Below are positions 1 through 5,138 of a DNA stretch of 5,138 nt, piece by piece. Made by a program: the position numbers and the translations under genes. The DNA is from Polyangia bacterium. GTDB taxonomy: Bacteria; Myxococcota_A; Polyangia; Polyangiales; Polyangiaceae. The stretch's first letter is position 1. Each line of letters begins with the position of its first letter. The notes below the pieces were generated by a model. That model was not told where the DNA came from. It searched no databases and was given only the letters and a program-made list of their open reading frames with translations. The stretch covers positions 1 to 5,138 of the forward strand of contig JAUILJ010000658.1 in assembly GCA_030433055.1 (NCBI GenBank), read 5' to 3'.

Positions 1-1
1 C

Positions 2-1015
2 GACGACAACACGTCGAAGGCTGGCGCCCGAGGCCCCGCCAGCGCTGCTCCAAGCGCCAGCGCCGCTCAGGCGAAGCTAGTGCTGCCTGAGATGCCCAGC
101 GCCCAGCCCGCGCCGAAGCCTCCGAGCGCGAGCGAAGCGAAGGCGCTGGAGGCCGCTTGTGGCTTGCCGAAAAGCAAAGCCAAGCTGGCAAAGCCCAGCC
201 CGCCGAGCCTGGAGTTGAGCAAGACCGAACCTGCGCCATCGGTGCAGCCTGCGCCCGGCGTCCCCAGCGCGCCTAGCCCAGAGGCAGCTGCCTGCGCACA
301 GCTCGCCGTGCTCTACTCTACCGGGGAAGCGGGCGAGGTAGACCATGACTACGCCTTTGCCCTGCGGATACACGCCTGCAAGCTCGGCGCGCTGGACGCT
401 TGCGTGCTCGCCGGCGCCGCCCTCGTCGTGGGAGACGGAACGCCCCGGGACGTTCCGCAGGGGCTCTCCCTCTACCAGCGCGCGTGTGACGGCAAGAACG
501 CCGAAGGGTGCTTGCGCATCGGCGCGGCCAACCAGCTGGGCACCGGAGTCTCCCGCAACGCGGGCCTGGCGTTCGAGGCCTTCAAGAAAGCGTGCGAGTA
601 CGGCAACGCCGCCGCCTGCTTCAATGTCGGAGCCATGGAAGAAAAGGGCGAGGGCATTCAGGCGAACGCGACTGAGGCGATACGCCACTACGGCATGGCG
701 TGCTCCGGGGCCTTCGCGAGTGGCTGCTTCAACCTCGGGCTGATCTATGACCGAGGCGTGCTCACTCCCGAGCACACCAACTGGGCAGCGCAGCTCTACA
801 AGCTGGCCTGTGACGCCGGGCACCCCGGCGGCTGTGGCGGCTACGGCGGACTGATGTACGCGGGGCGCGGTGTGGAGAAGGACACCGAGAAGGGTCACCA
901 GATGATGCAGGAGGCCTGCGGAAAAGGCTCCGACTGGGCTTGCCATCTGATCCGGAAGCTCATAGGCGGGGCGGCACCGGCGTCGTCCGCGAGCGCGCAG
1001 TCGCCGGGCAACTGA
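2..1015 (+). CDS. Cysteine-rich Sel1-like repeat (SLR) protein, 5' partial
   Basis: The frame is open from base 2 with no stop before TGA at 1013-1015, so the gene almost certainly starts left of the window. A GTG at 80 could serve as a start, but the 26 codons before it have the same Ala/Ser/Pro-rich, GC3-rich character and only a weak AGG precedes it. Counting from that GTG, residues 1-70 form a low-complexity Pro/Ala/Ser/Lys linker. From about 72 to 292 there are tandem helical Sel1-like repeats. Cysteines fall at 100/108, 136/144, 172/180, 208/216, 244/252 and 280/288: six CX7C pairs exactly 36 residues apart, with C72 matching the second position of an earlier, incomplete repeat. Sel1 hallmarks such as G-x-G before a helix and AFKKAC-type helices are present. 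SLR proteins with this pattern (the Helicobacter Hcp family) are secreted, disulfide-braced solenoids that bind proteins. Export is inferred, since the N terminus is not visible. No catalytic motif was seen. The last 15 or so residues are Ala/Ser-rich. Confidence 0.9.
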   Translation, partial: DDNTSKAGARGPASAAPSASAAQAKLVLPEMPSAQPAPKPPSASEAKALEAACGLPKSKAKLAKPSPPSLELSKTEPAPSVQPAPGVPSAPSPEAAACAQLAVLYSTGEAGEVDHDYAFALRIHACKLGALDACVLAGAALVVGDGTPRDVPQGLSLYQRACDGKNAEGCLRIGAANQLGTGVSRNAGLAFEAFKKACEYGNAAACFNVGAMEEKGEGIQANATEAIRHYGMACSGAFASGCFNLGLIYDRGVLTPEHTNWAAQLYKLACDAGHPGGCGGYGGLMYAGRGVEKDTEKGHQMMQEACGKGSDWACHLIRKLIGGAAPASSASAQSPGN

Positions 1016-1045
1016 AGACGACGCTTGCTGTGCCGGAGCCGGAGA

Positions 1046-1084
1046 GCGCTCCGCGCATACGCGTACGTAGCGTGGACGGAGCGC
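1046..1084 (+). terminator. Inverted repeat downstream of the Sel1-like gene, weak terminator candidate
   Basis: GCGCTCCG at 1046-1053 is perfectly complementary to CGGAGCGC at 1077-1084. The 23-base loop contains a second palindrome, TACGCGTA, at 1058-1065. The element begins 31 bases after the stop codon, where a terminator is expected. There is no T tract after it, so it is not a classic intrinsic terminator. It could instead be an mRNA 3'-end stabilising hairpin or a protein-binding dyad. Confidence 0.25.
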
Positions 1085-1190
1085 CCGAGTGACGGTTGCT
1101 CCAAGCCAGCGACGCGATGGCTGATCAACCACGGAACGCTCGCTTTTCATTTCCGCACGGCATCTTTCCGAAGGTGGGGCACTTGGGACC

Positions 1191-1209
1191 CGGCGAAAAA
1201 CTTTCGTCG
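1191..1209. other. Short hairpin in the intergenic region
   Basis: CGGCGAAA at 1191-1198 pairs with TTTCGTCG at 1202-1209 around a three-base AAC loop. This gives eight pairs, one of them a G-T wobble on the + strand. It lies in the A+T-richer part of the intergenic stretch. No T run follows on either strand, so a terminator role is doubtful. A structured small transcript or chance is equally possible. Confidence 0.2.
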
Positions 1210-1590
1210 TTGCGAGGCTCGCTCGTCGCAGGCCCTTGGGGCTAGCAGGTCGTGGTTGTTGCTGGAGCGCAGCCTTCGAGTGCGGTTGAAATACCCTGCG
1301 GCGTCCAAGAATGAGCTCCTAAGCGGCCATTTGGCAAAGCCGCGCAGCAGCGCCAAGAGGTACGAATCGGCAGCCTGCAAGCCACATCTCACTGGATAGC
1401 CGTATCCTCACGCAAACGAACACGGATCAGTCTCGTATCTAGGCAAAGCGAATAGCGCGAACCCGCATGGAAACCACAGCAGTGCTCTCAAACTCCGTTG
1501 CGAGTCCTGAGTTTTCGGTATGGCCAATGCGCGTCGTCGACGTATTCTAGCGAGACCCCCTCCTCGGTCGCTCTCCCCCCGAGCTCTCAC

Positions 1591-1594
1591 GGAG
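1591..1594 (+). promoter_or_regulatory. Ribosome binding site supporting the start at 1604
   Basis: GGAG lies nine bases before the ATG at 1604. This is good Shine-Dalgarno spacing and decides the start of the DUF2971-like gene. The in-frame ATG at 1520 has no comparable site. The 28 residues it would add are Arg/Pro-rich and precede the point where family similarity begins. Confidence 0.6.
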
Positions 1595-1603
1595 TCGACG
1601 CTC

Positions 1604-2383
1604 ATGATCCTCTACCGATATTCACCCGCGGGTGATCTGCTCAGATTGCTTACTGGGTCCCTCGACCTCTCGCTACCACCAGCGCGCAGCGGCGCCCCGC
1701 CCCACCCGATTGACTGGGAGCAGCTCGATCTGCTCGCGGGTCAGCTGCTGGAGCATCCGGTAGCTGCCATGACCGACCTGGCGCGCTGCTTCTTGACGAC
1801 CCGCAAGTACCGACGCTTGCGCGCGGATACGTTTCTGTTCACGGCGACCTTCAGCTCCCGCGACGATGTCTCGGCGCTCTGGGCCCGTGACCCAGATGGC
1901 AACGGGTTTGCTGTAGGGCTCTCCCCAGATCTACTGATCGCGGAGAGGATCCCGCGAGTGGGCATGGTGTTGACTCGATGTGGGAGGCGCTCACTCGTTT
2001 CCGCGCTGGAGGGCCTGGCGGATCAGCTGACCTGGACAGCGGTGCCAGCTGAGGCGCGCGTGCGCACGGCGGTCCTCGCATTCGTCGCCGCGCAGGCGGT
2101 CGTGGTTGGCCCGGGCGCCGGAACGCCGGACGAACACTGCCTGCTTGCCCTCGCCAATCGCGCTCACCACCTGCCGCAACTACGACTCCAGGTGGACGGC
2201 TCCGGCAAGCTCAGGGCGTCGATGGAACTAGCGGTGCGACCCGAGGCGATCGTCGAGGTGGTCTATGGCCCAGGATCCGCCCACGAAGCGCGCGCCCTCG
2301 CGCTCGCCCTCCGGCGCCACGGCTTGAGCCACGCGGTGGTGCGCGCAACGGGAACGTTGGCTTCGGCCGCTGCCCGGGCTTGA
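1604..2383 (+). CDS. DUF2971-like protein of unknown function
   Basis: This is a predicted cytoplasmic protein of 259 residues, starting at ATG 1604 behind GGAG. An alternative in-frame ATG at 1520 would give 287 residues. Several segments recall the DUF2971 family. The N terminus reads LYRYSPAGDLLRLL (residues 3-16), like the usual start with a short aromatic strand. Around 83-107, FSSRDDVSALW followed by GNGFAVGLS resembles the family's 'FS...D...W..YG..G.G...GF' core. Near the C terminus, IVEVVYGP (216-223) resembles the conserved 'I.EI..GP' segment, followed by an alternating helix and strand. The assignment is from memory of the family pattern, not a search. The family's N-terminal Asn-Asp-Pro-Phe-type motif is not recognisable here; the corresponding part (about 24-40) is Pro/Ala-rich. 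No signal peptide or membrane helix was seen. The biochemical role of DUF2971 is not known to me. The gene converges with the oxidoreductase gene and probably stands alone. Confidence 0.78.
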   Translation: MILYRYSPAGDLLRLLTGSLDLSLPPARSGAPPHPIDWEQLDLLAGQLLEHPVAAMTDLARCFLTTRKYRRLRADTFLFTATFSSRDDVSALWARDPDGNGFAVGLSPDLLIAERIPRVGMVLTRCGRRSLVSALEGLADQLTWTAVPAEARVRTAVLAFVAAQAVVVGPGAGTPDEHCLLALANRAHHLPQLRLQVDGSGKLRASMELAVRPEAIVEVVYGPGSAHEARALALALRRHGLSHAVVRATGTLASAAARA

Positions 2384-2467
2384 TTCCCCACGGAATAATC
2401 ATCAGCGAGCCATGCTCAAAGCGTTCGTCAGGCCCAGGCGGCCCGGGAACGGCGTTGGACGAGCCGG
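2383..2467. terminator. Convergent intergenic gap with weak dyads, possible bidirectional terminator
   Basis: The two convergent genes are separated by 84 bases. Directly at the stop of the + gene, ATTCC (2383-2387) pairs with GGAAT (2392-2396) over a four-base loop. Further on, GTTCGTC (2423-2429) pairs with GACGAGC (2458-2464) with one wobble, enclosing a G+C-rich segment that can itself fold (GGCC at 2431-2434 with GGCC at 2440-2443). Neither has a T tract. Termination here is expected from gene layout, but the sequence support is weak. Confidence 0.25.
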
Positions 2468-3529
2468 CTAGAGCAGATCGTCGCGGCGAACGTCTCGCAG
2501 CCCGAGCACGAAGTCGGCGCCCAGCGCGCTCGCTGGGGTCTGAAAGCCACTCGGGAGCTTGCCCGCCAGCGCGGCCTCGACGATATGCAGGGAAGCGTCC
2601 GCCGTGAGGGAGTAGCCCTCCGGTGTCTTCAAGCGACTCTGAACGCGGCGCCCAGCAGCATCTTCGACTTCACCCCAGAGAAAGCTCGCGCCGCGCGCGC
2701 GCTCAGCGTCCGTGGGCCCGGCAGGGCCCTGGTCGACTCGACGCTGGAGCCGGCTCTTTACGAACTTCGAGCCCATGACGCTCGGTATCCGGTCCACGAG
2801 GCGAGCTCCCAGGGCGGCCGCCTTGGGGACCCGCGTGTAGACCTCGATGTTCGGGATCTGGGTGCTGAAGTAGGCCGTCGATACGTCTCCCCACGGAATT
2901 GCCATACAGTGTTGCTCGCCCGGCTCACCGAAATCCACGCTCCGGGTCAGGCTGCCGAGCGGGCTCTCCACGATTTCCCCTCCACGGCGGATCAAGCCAC
3001 TTTTCCCGAGATTGCGCACCATCGTGGTGGCCGTACCGTGGGAGGTCTTGGTCAGCCCCATGAACGCGAGGCGCAGAAACGTCGCCTCTGGCAGACGTTG
3101 CTTGAGATGCAGTGCGAGGCAGTCCGAGGGCACGACATCGAAACCGGTTCCGGGCATGACGCACACCCCGGCTTCGCGAGCTTCCGTGTCCCTGCGGAGC
3201 GCCTCCTCGAACACTTGGATCTCGCCGGTGATGTCGAGGTAGTGCGCCTTGACGGCCAGGCAGGCGTCGACCATCGGCTTGGACGTCACCTCGAAGGGCC
3301 CTGCGCAGTGGAGCACTACGTCGACCCCGCGCAGGCTCTGCTGCAGTGACTGAGGATCGTTCAGGCCAAAGCTCCTGGCTTCGAAGCCGAAGCGTTTGGC
3401 GACGGCTTCGGTCTTGGCCGGGTTGCGACCGCCCAGGATGGGTCGCATGCCCCGCTCGGCGGCGAAGCGCGCGGTCAGCTCACCCGTGTAGCCATAGGCA
3501 CCGTAGATCAGAAAGCGCGGCTCACTCAT
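2468..3529 (-). CDS. Saccharopine dehydrogenase-like NAD(P)-binding oxidoreductase
   Basis: This is a 353-residue cytoplasmic protein of the saccharopine dehydrogenase/SCCPDH fold, in the subgroup that includes mycobacterial trans-acting enoyl reductases. The N-terminal Rossmann fold shows GAYGYTG at 10-16 as the dinucleotide-binding loop, GGRN at 33-36 at the end of the second strand, and HCAGPF at 74-79. Family motifs continue with YLDITGE (97-103), GTGFDVVPSD (127-136), SHGTATTM (163-170) and a C-terminal TPASALG segment near 331-337. Length and motif order are normal for the family, with no frameshift or missing block. The start is placed at ATG 3529 because GAAGG lies eight bases upstream. 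A GTG at 3535 would add two residues but sits too close to that site. The substrate cannot be told from sequence. No polyketide synthase or lysine-pathway gene lies nearby, so neither enoyl reduction of a lipid nor saccharopine metabolism is supported by context. It is divergent from the lipoprotein gene and convergent with the DUF2971-like gene, so probably monocistronic. Confidence 0.92.
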   Translation of the reverse strand: MSEPRFLIYGAYGYTGELTARFAAERGMRPILGGRNPAKTEAVAKRFGFEARSFGLNDPQSLQQSLRGVDVVLHCAGPFEVTSKPMVDACLAVKAHYLDITGEIQVFEEALRRDTEAREAGVCVMPGTGFDVVPSDCLALHLKQRLPEATFLRLAFMGLTKTSHGTATTMVRNLGKSGLIRRGGEIVESPLGSLTRSVDFGEPGEQHCMAIPWGDVSTAYFSTQIPNIEVYTRVPKAAALGARLVDRIPSVMGSKFVKSRLQRRVDQGPAGPTDAERARGASFLWGEVEDAAGRRVQSRLKTPEGYSLTADASLHIVEAALAGKLPSGFQTPASALGADFVLGLRDVRRDDLL

Positions 3530-3635
3530 GGCCACTGCCTTCAGCCGGGCGCGGGCGGCGTCAAGTCAATCCCAGAAACAGGCGCTTGTGACGGAGTGCT
3601 GCGTCCAACGTGGCATCGAGGGTATGCTGCGCACG
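3530..3635. promoter_or_regulatory. Divergent intergenic region, presumed to hold both promoters
   Basis: These 106 bases separate two divergently transcribed genes, so both promoters should lie here or just inside the genes. On the minus strand the overlapping hexamers TTGACT (3569-3564) and TTGACG (3564-3559) each match the -35 consensus in five of six bases, but neither has a TATAAT-like element at 16-18 bases. For the + strand no convincing pair was found; GAGGG at 3618-3622 is the only ribosome-binding-like element. The promoter role is inferred from gene layout. Confidence 0.35.
3538..3542 (-). promoter_or_regulatory. Ribosome binding site of the oxidoreductase gene
   Basis: On the minus strand GAAGG lies eight bases before the ATG at 3529. 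This favours that ATG over the GTG at 3535, which would leave only two bases between site and start codon. Confidence 0.6.
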
Positions 3636-4160
3636 ATGCGAAGCCGCCAGCTCATCGTGTGTTGCCTGGCCGTCCTGCCCTGGGGCTGTGCGAAGGACGA
3701 ACCCCCTCCGCCGACTCCTCAGGCGCCACAAGCCGCGCCCGCCCAGGCCGAGCCAAGCGACGAAGCAGAGAAGCTCCCCTCGTCCGCGGCCGAGGAGCCC
3801 GAAGCTACCGGAGTCCCCGGGGCGGGCTTGCCCAAGTCCACTGGCAATGCCGAGCCCAAACCTCAGGACGGGCTGAAGCAAGACAAGCGCAAGTCAGGGG
3901 CAGCGTTCAAAGATCTCGCCAGCGCGGAGCAGGCCTTCAAGGCGGCCGACCTAGAGCTCGTCCAGCTGTTCGGTAGCTCGGCGACCGCACTGAGCGAGGG
4001 TGACGGGCGCTGCGAGCGCGCATGCCAGGCGTTCTCGTCTCTCGAGCGCGCCGCAGATGGCATTTGCCGCCTCGCGGGAGATTCTGACCAACGCTGCTCC
4101 AAGGCGCGCAGTCGGGTGAAGGAACACGCAGGCCGACTCAAAGCGTGCGAATGCAAATAG
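3636..4160 (+). CDS. Small predicted lipoprotein with six-cysteine C-terminal domain
   Basis: This is a protein of 174 residues from ATG 3636. Residues 1-18, MRSRQLIVCCLAVLPWGC, form a basic start, a hydrophobic stretch and a lipobox-like end. C18 would be lipidated after cleavage following G17. The lipobox is imperfect: Pro-Trp-Gly instead of Leu-Ala-Gly. Residues 20 to about 90 are a Pro/Ala/Glu/Lys-rich linker, probably spanning periplasm or surface space. Residues 90-174 are predicted helical and end in a cysteine pattern at 126, 130, 144, 154, 171 and 173 (CX3C-X13-C-X9-C-X16-CXC), which could make three disulfides. I have the impression that similar tails occur in other myxobacterial lipoproteins, but no function is known to me. 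The start is uncertain: ATG 3624 adds MLRT but is only one base from GAGGG (3618-3622), whereas ATG 3636 is 13 bases away. A further in-frame ATG at 3528 would overlap the divergent gene and bury the signal peptide, so it is unlikely. Confidence 0.8.
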   Translation: MRSRQLIVCCLAVLPWGCAKDEPPPPTPQAPQAAPAQAEPSDEAEKLPSSAAEEPEATGVPGAGLPKSTGNAEPKPQDGLKQDKRKSGAAFKDLASAEQAFKAADLELVQLFGSSATALSEGDGRCERACQAFSSLERAADGICRLAGDSDQRCSKARSRVKEHAGRLKACECK

Positions 4161-4333
4161 GCTAGCGAGGCAGCGGAGCCCCGCACCGCGCTTGGCCCCA
4201 AAAGTTTTCAGTAGGGTGGGATCCTCGACTGATCTGCCCTGTTTTGTGCGCTTCGGCGCGTGGGCGACGGCTAATATCCCGCGCGCCGCGGCCGCGCCGC
4301 AGCGTTCGTTCGCATTCTCATAGGGAAATTACC
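4161..4333 (+). promoter_or_regulatory. Intergenic region upstream of the TPR gene, possible promoter
   Basis: This gap of 173 bases lies between the lipoprotein gene and the TPR gene. The best promoter-like element is TAATAT at 4272-4277, a four-of-six match to the -10 box standing out in G+C-rich surroundings, 56 bases before the start codon. No good -35 hexamer lies 16-18 bases before it; TTGTGC at 4244-4249 is too far. Just downstream is a 10-base G+C palindrome, CGCGGCCGCG (4287-4296), in the presumed leader. After the lipoprotein stop there is only a four-pair hairpin and an AAAAGTTTT tract (4200-4208), so a terminator is not clear and read-through from the lipoprotein gene is possible. 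Confidence 0.3.
4322..4326 (+). promoter_or_regulatory. Ribosome binding site supporting the GTG start at 4334
   Basis: AGGGA lies seven bases before GTG 4334. This supports the non-ATG start, which also gives a complete signal peptide. No in-frame ATG occurs before the mature region. Confidence 0.55.
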
Positions 4334-5138
4334 GTGTCTCCGCGCAGCCTGGTTCGTACCACCCGTTCACGACAACTCATCGTCGCCCTCAGCGGTCTGA
4401 CGGTGCTCACCTGGCTTGGCACGGCGCACGCGGGGCCTGCGGAGGACGCGCTGAAGCTCGCCGACCAGGCGATGAACGAGGACTTCCTCGCGACCGACTT
4501 CAAGGGCGCCCTGAAAAAGCTGAAGACGGCGCTGAACAAGTGCCGGACCTGCGAGAATCCAGTCAAGGCGCGCCTCTACCGCGACCTGGGGTTGCTGTAC
4601 GCGACGGGCTTCAACAACAAGCGCGCCGCGCTGTTCAACTTCCAGAAGGCGGTCAAGCTCGACAAGGCCGTCACGTTACCGCGCGCATACGCCAGCGACG
4701 ACGTGAAGAAGCTGTTCCTGAAGGCTGGCGGGCGCAAGGAGACCCTGCTCCACGACGCCGTCAATGAGCAGAAGAAGAACACTCCGGTGCCGATCTACGC
4801 CGAGCTACTCGGCGAGGTCCCGGACGCGATCCTCACGGTGCACTATCGGATCCAGGGTCAGAAGGTGTTCAAAGAAATCGCGATGGACTCCCGCGGCACC
4901 GGGTTTGGCGCCTATCTGCCGTGCGATGCGGTGCTGAACAAAGAAAACATCGAGTACTACGTCACGGTCAATCGGTCCGACAAGCTCGTGAGCATGAGCG
5001 GCAGTGAGGAGAAGCCGTTCAGCGTGGCATTGGCGGAGGAGATCGACGGCGAGGTGCGGAGCCTCCCCGGAGACTCGGAACCCCAGAGCTGCGCGAAGCC
5101 GGTGACCCCCGATGTGGACGACGACTTCGAAGACGAAG
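4334..5138 (+). CDS. Secreted TPR-type protein of a myxobacteria-associated family, 3' partial
   Basis: The frame is open from GTG 4334 to the window edge, giving 268 codons with the end missing. Residues 1-33 are a Sec signal peptide: Arg-rich start, hydrophobic core and AHA before the likely cut at G34. Residues 37-110 are helical and TPR-like: a helix pair with LKKLKTALNKC, then ARLYRDLGLLYA and ALFNFQKAVKLD, the last resembling a TPR second helix. A CXXC (C70, C73) sits between the helices. After a segment like 'VTLP...D-V---F--A' (113-131), a beta-rich C-terminal domain runs from about 150 to 255. It holds PIYAELL, LTVHYRI, GFGAYLPC, IEYYVTV and a closing LPGD...C. C197 and C253 could form a disulfide. 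I recognise this TPR-plus-beta arrangement from uncharacterised exported myxobacterial proteins, by memory and not by search. The acidic tail after 258 (Asp/Glu-rich) continues past the edge and may lead to a linker or another domain. Function is unknown; a scaffolding or envelope role is inferred. Confidence 0.85.
   Translation, partial: MSPRSLVRTTRSRQLIVALSGLTVLTWLGTAHAGPAEDALKLADQAMNEDFLATDFKGALKKLKTALNKCRTCENPVKARLYRDLGLLYATGFNNKRAALFNFQKAVKLDKAVTLPRAYASDDVKKLFLKAGGRKETLLHDAVNEQKKNTPVPIYAELLGEVPDAILTVHYRIQGQKVFKEIAMDSRGTGFGAYLPCDAVLNKENIEYYVTVNRSDKLVSMSGSEEKPFSVALAEEIDGEVRSLPGDSEPQSCAKPVTPDVDDDFEDE

Larger units (their letters stand above)
1016..1603. other. Long intergenic region without a convincing gene
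   Basis: This stretch of 588 bases separates the Sel1-like gene from the DUF2971-like gene. Open frames exist on both strands (1025-1399 on +, 1147-1392 on -). Their translations are Arg/Ser-rich, match no family I recognise, have no good ribosome binding site and lack the GC3 bias of the neighbouring genes. Between about 1120 and 1520 the sequence is visibly richer in A and T than the genes around it. It holds two inverted repeats (1046-1084 and 1191-1209), listed separately. I see no tRNA, no tandem repeat, and no clear -35/-10 pair. Promoter elements for the downstream gene presumably lie in the last 200 bases. A TATTCT hexamer at 1543-1548 is the best -10-like match, but it has no partner at proper spacing. 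A small RNA or a degraded gene is possible but not shown. Confidence 0.6.

Noticed and set aside
77..1150. Long minus-strand open frame of 357 codons opposite the Sel1-like gene
   Set aside because: It is the antisense shadow of a gene with clear repeat structure. Its translation is Arg/Ala/Val-rich with no recognisable domain, as expected opposite G+C-rich coding DNA.
1260..1312. GGTTGAAATACCC segment resembling a tRNA T-arm
   Set aside because: It lacks the GGTTCGAATCC consensus, and no acceptor stem, D-arm or anticodon arm can be built around it.
1147..1392. Minus-strand open frame of 81 codons in the intergenic region
   Set aside because: The peptide is basic and matches nothing I recognise. 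It overlaps an equally open frame on the other strand, and the codon use is not that of the neighbouring genes. Kept only as part of the intergenic finding.
1025..1399. Plus-strand open frame of 124 codons in the intergenic region
   Set aside because: No ribosome binding site, Arg/Ser-rich composition, no known family, and no GC3 bias. It starts directly after the Sel1-like stop, within a dyad.
2585..3349. Plus-strand open frame of 254 codons opposite the oxidoreductase gene
   Set aside because: The minus strand encodes an intact enzyme with all family motifs across this span; the plus frame is its shadow.
4281..4300. Dense G+C palindromes around CGCGGCCGCG considered as an operator or terminator
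   Set aside because: Short self-complementary G+C runs are common in such DNA. There is no spacer loop, no T tract and no second copy to suggest a specific binding site.
4540..4767. Out-of-frame plus-strand open frame inside the TPR gene
   Set aside because: It lies wholly within the GTG 4334 frame, which has a signal peptide, TPR-like helices and GC3 bias; the other frame is Arg/Gln-rich low complexity.

Overview
The window is G+C-rich DNA with a strong preference for G or C at third codon positions. It carries several secreted or lipid-anchored proteins with Ala/Pro-rich linkers and no recognisable database-style names. Together with the TPR protein at the right edge, this resembles a large-genome myxobacterium or related deltaproteobacterium (Polyangiales-like). 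That assignment is inference from style and family type, not from a marker gene.

Layout: (1) positions 2-1015, + strand: the 3' part of a gene for a cysteine-rich Sel1-like repeat protein whose start lies left of the window. (2) 1016-1603: a long stretch without a convincing gene, visibly less G+C-rich in its middle, with two modest hairpins. (3) 1604-2383, + strand: a DUF2971-like protein of unknown function. (4) 2468-3529, - strand: a saccharopine-dehydrogenase-like NAD(P)-binding oxidoreductase, convergent with the DUF2971-like gene. (5) 3636-4160, + strand: a small predicted lipoprotein with a six-cysteine C-terminal domain, divergent from the oxidoreductase. (6) 4334 to the right edge, + strand: a secreted TPR-type protein with a C-terminal domain of a family I associate with myxobacteria, cut off by the window end.

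The genes do not form an obvious operon. Orientation alternates (+, +, -, +, +) and the gaps are 84-588 bases, so each gene is probably its own transcription unit, with the possible exception of the last two. Three of the five products (the Sel1-like, lipoprotein and TPR proteins) look extracytoplasmic or are built for protein-protein contacts; the other two look cytoplasmic. No mobile element, CRISPR array, tRNA, rRNA or defence system was seen. The most interesting points are the exact 36-residue cysteine-pair periodicity of the Sel1-like protein, the identical heptapeptide in the signal sequences of the two adjacent exported proteins, and the two poorly characterised extracytoplasmic families at the right end.
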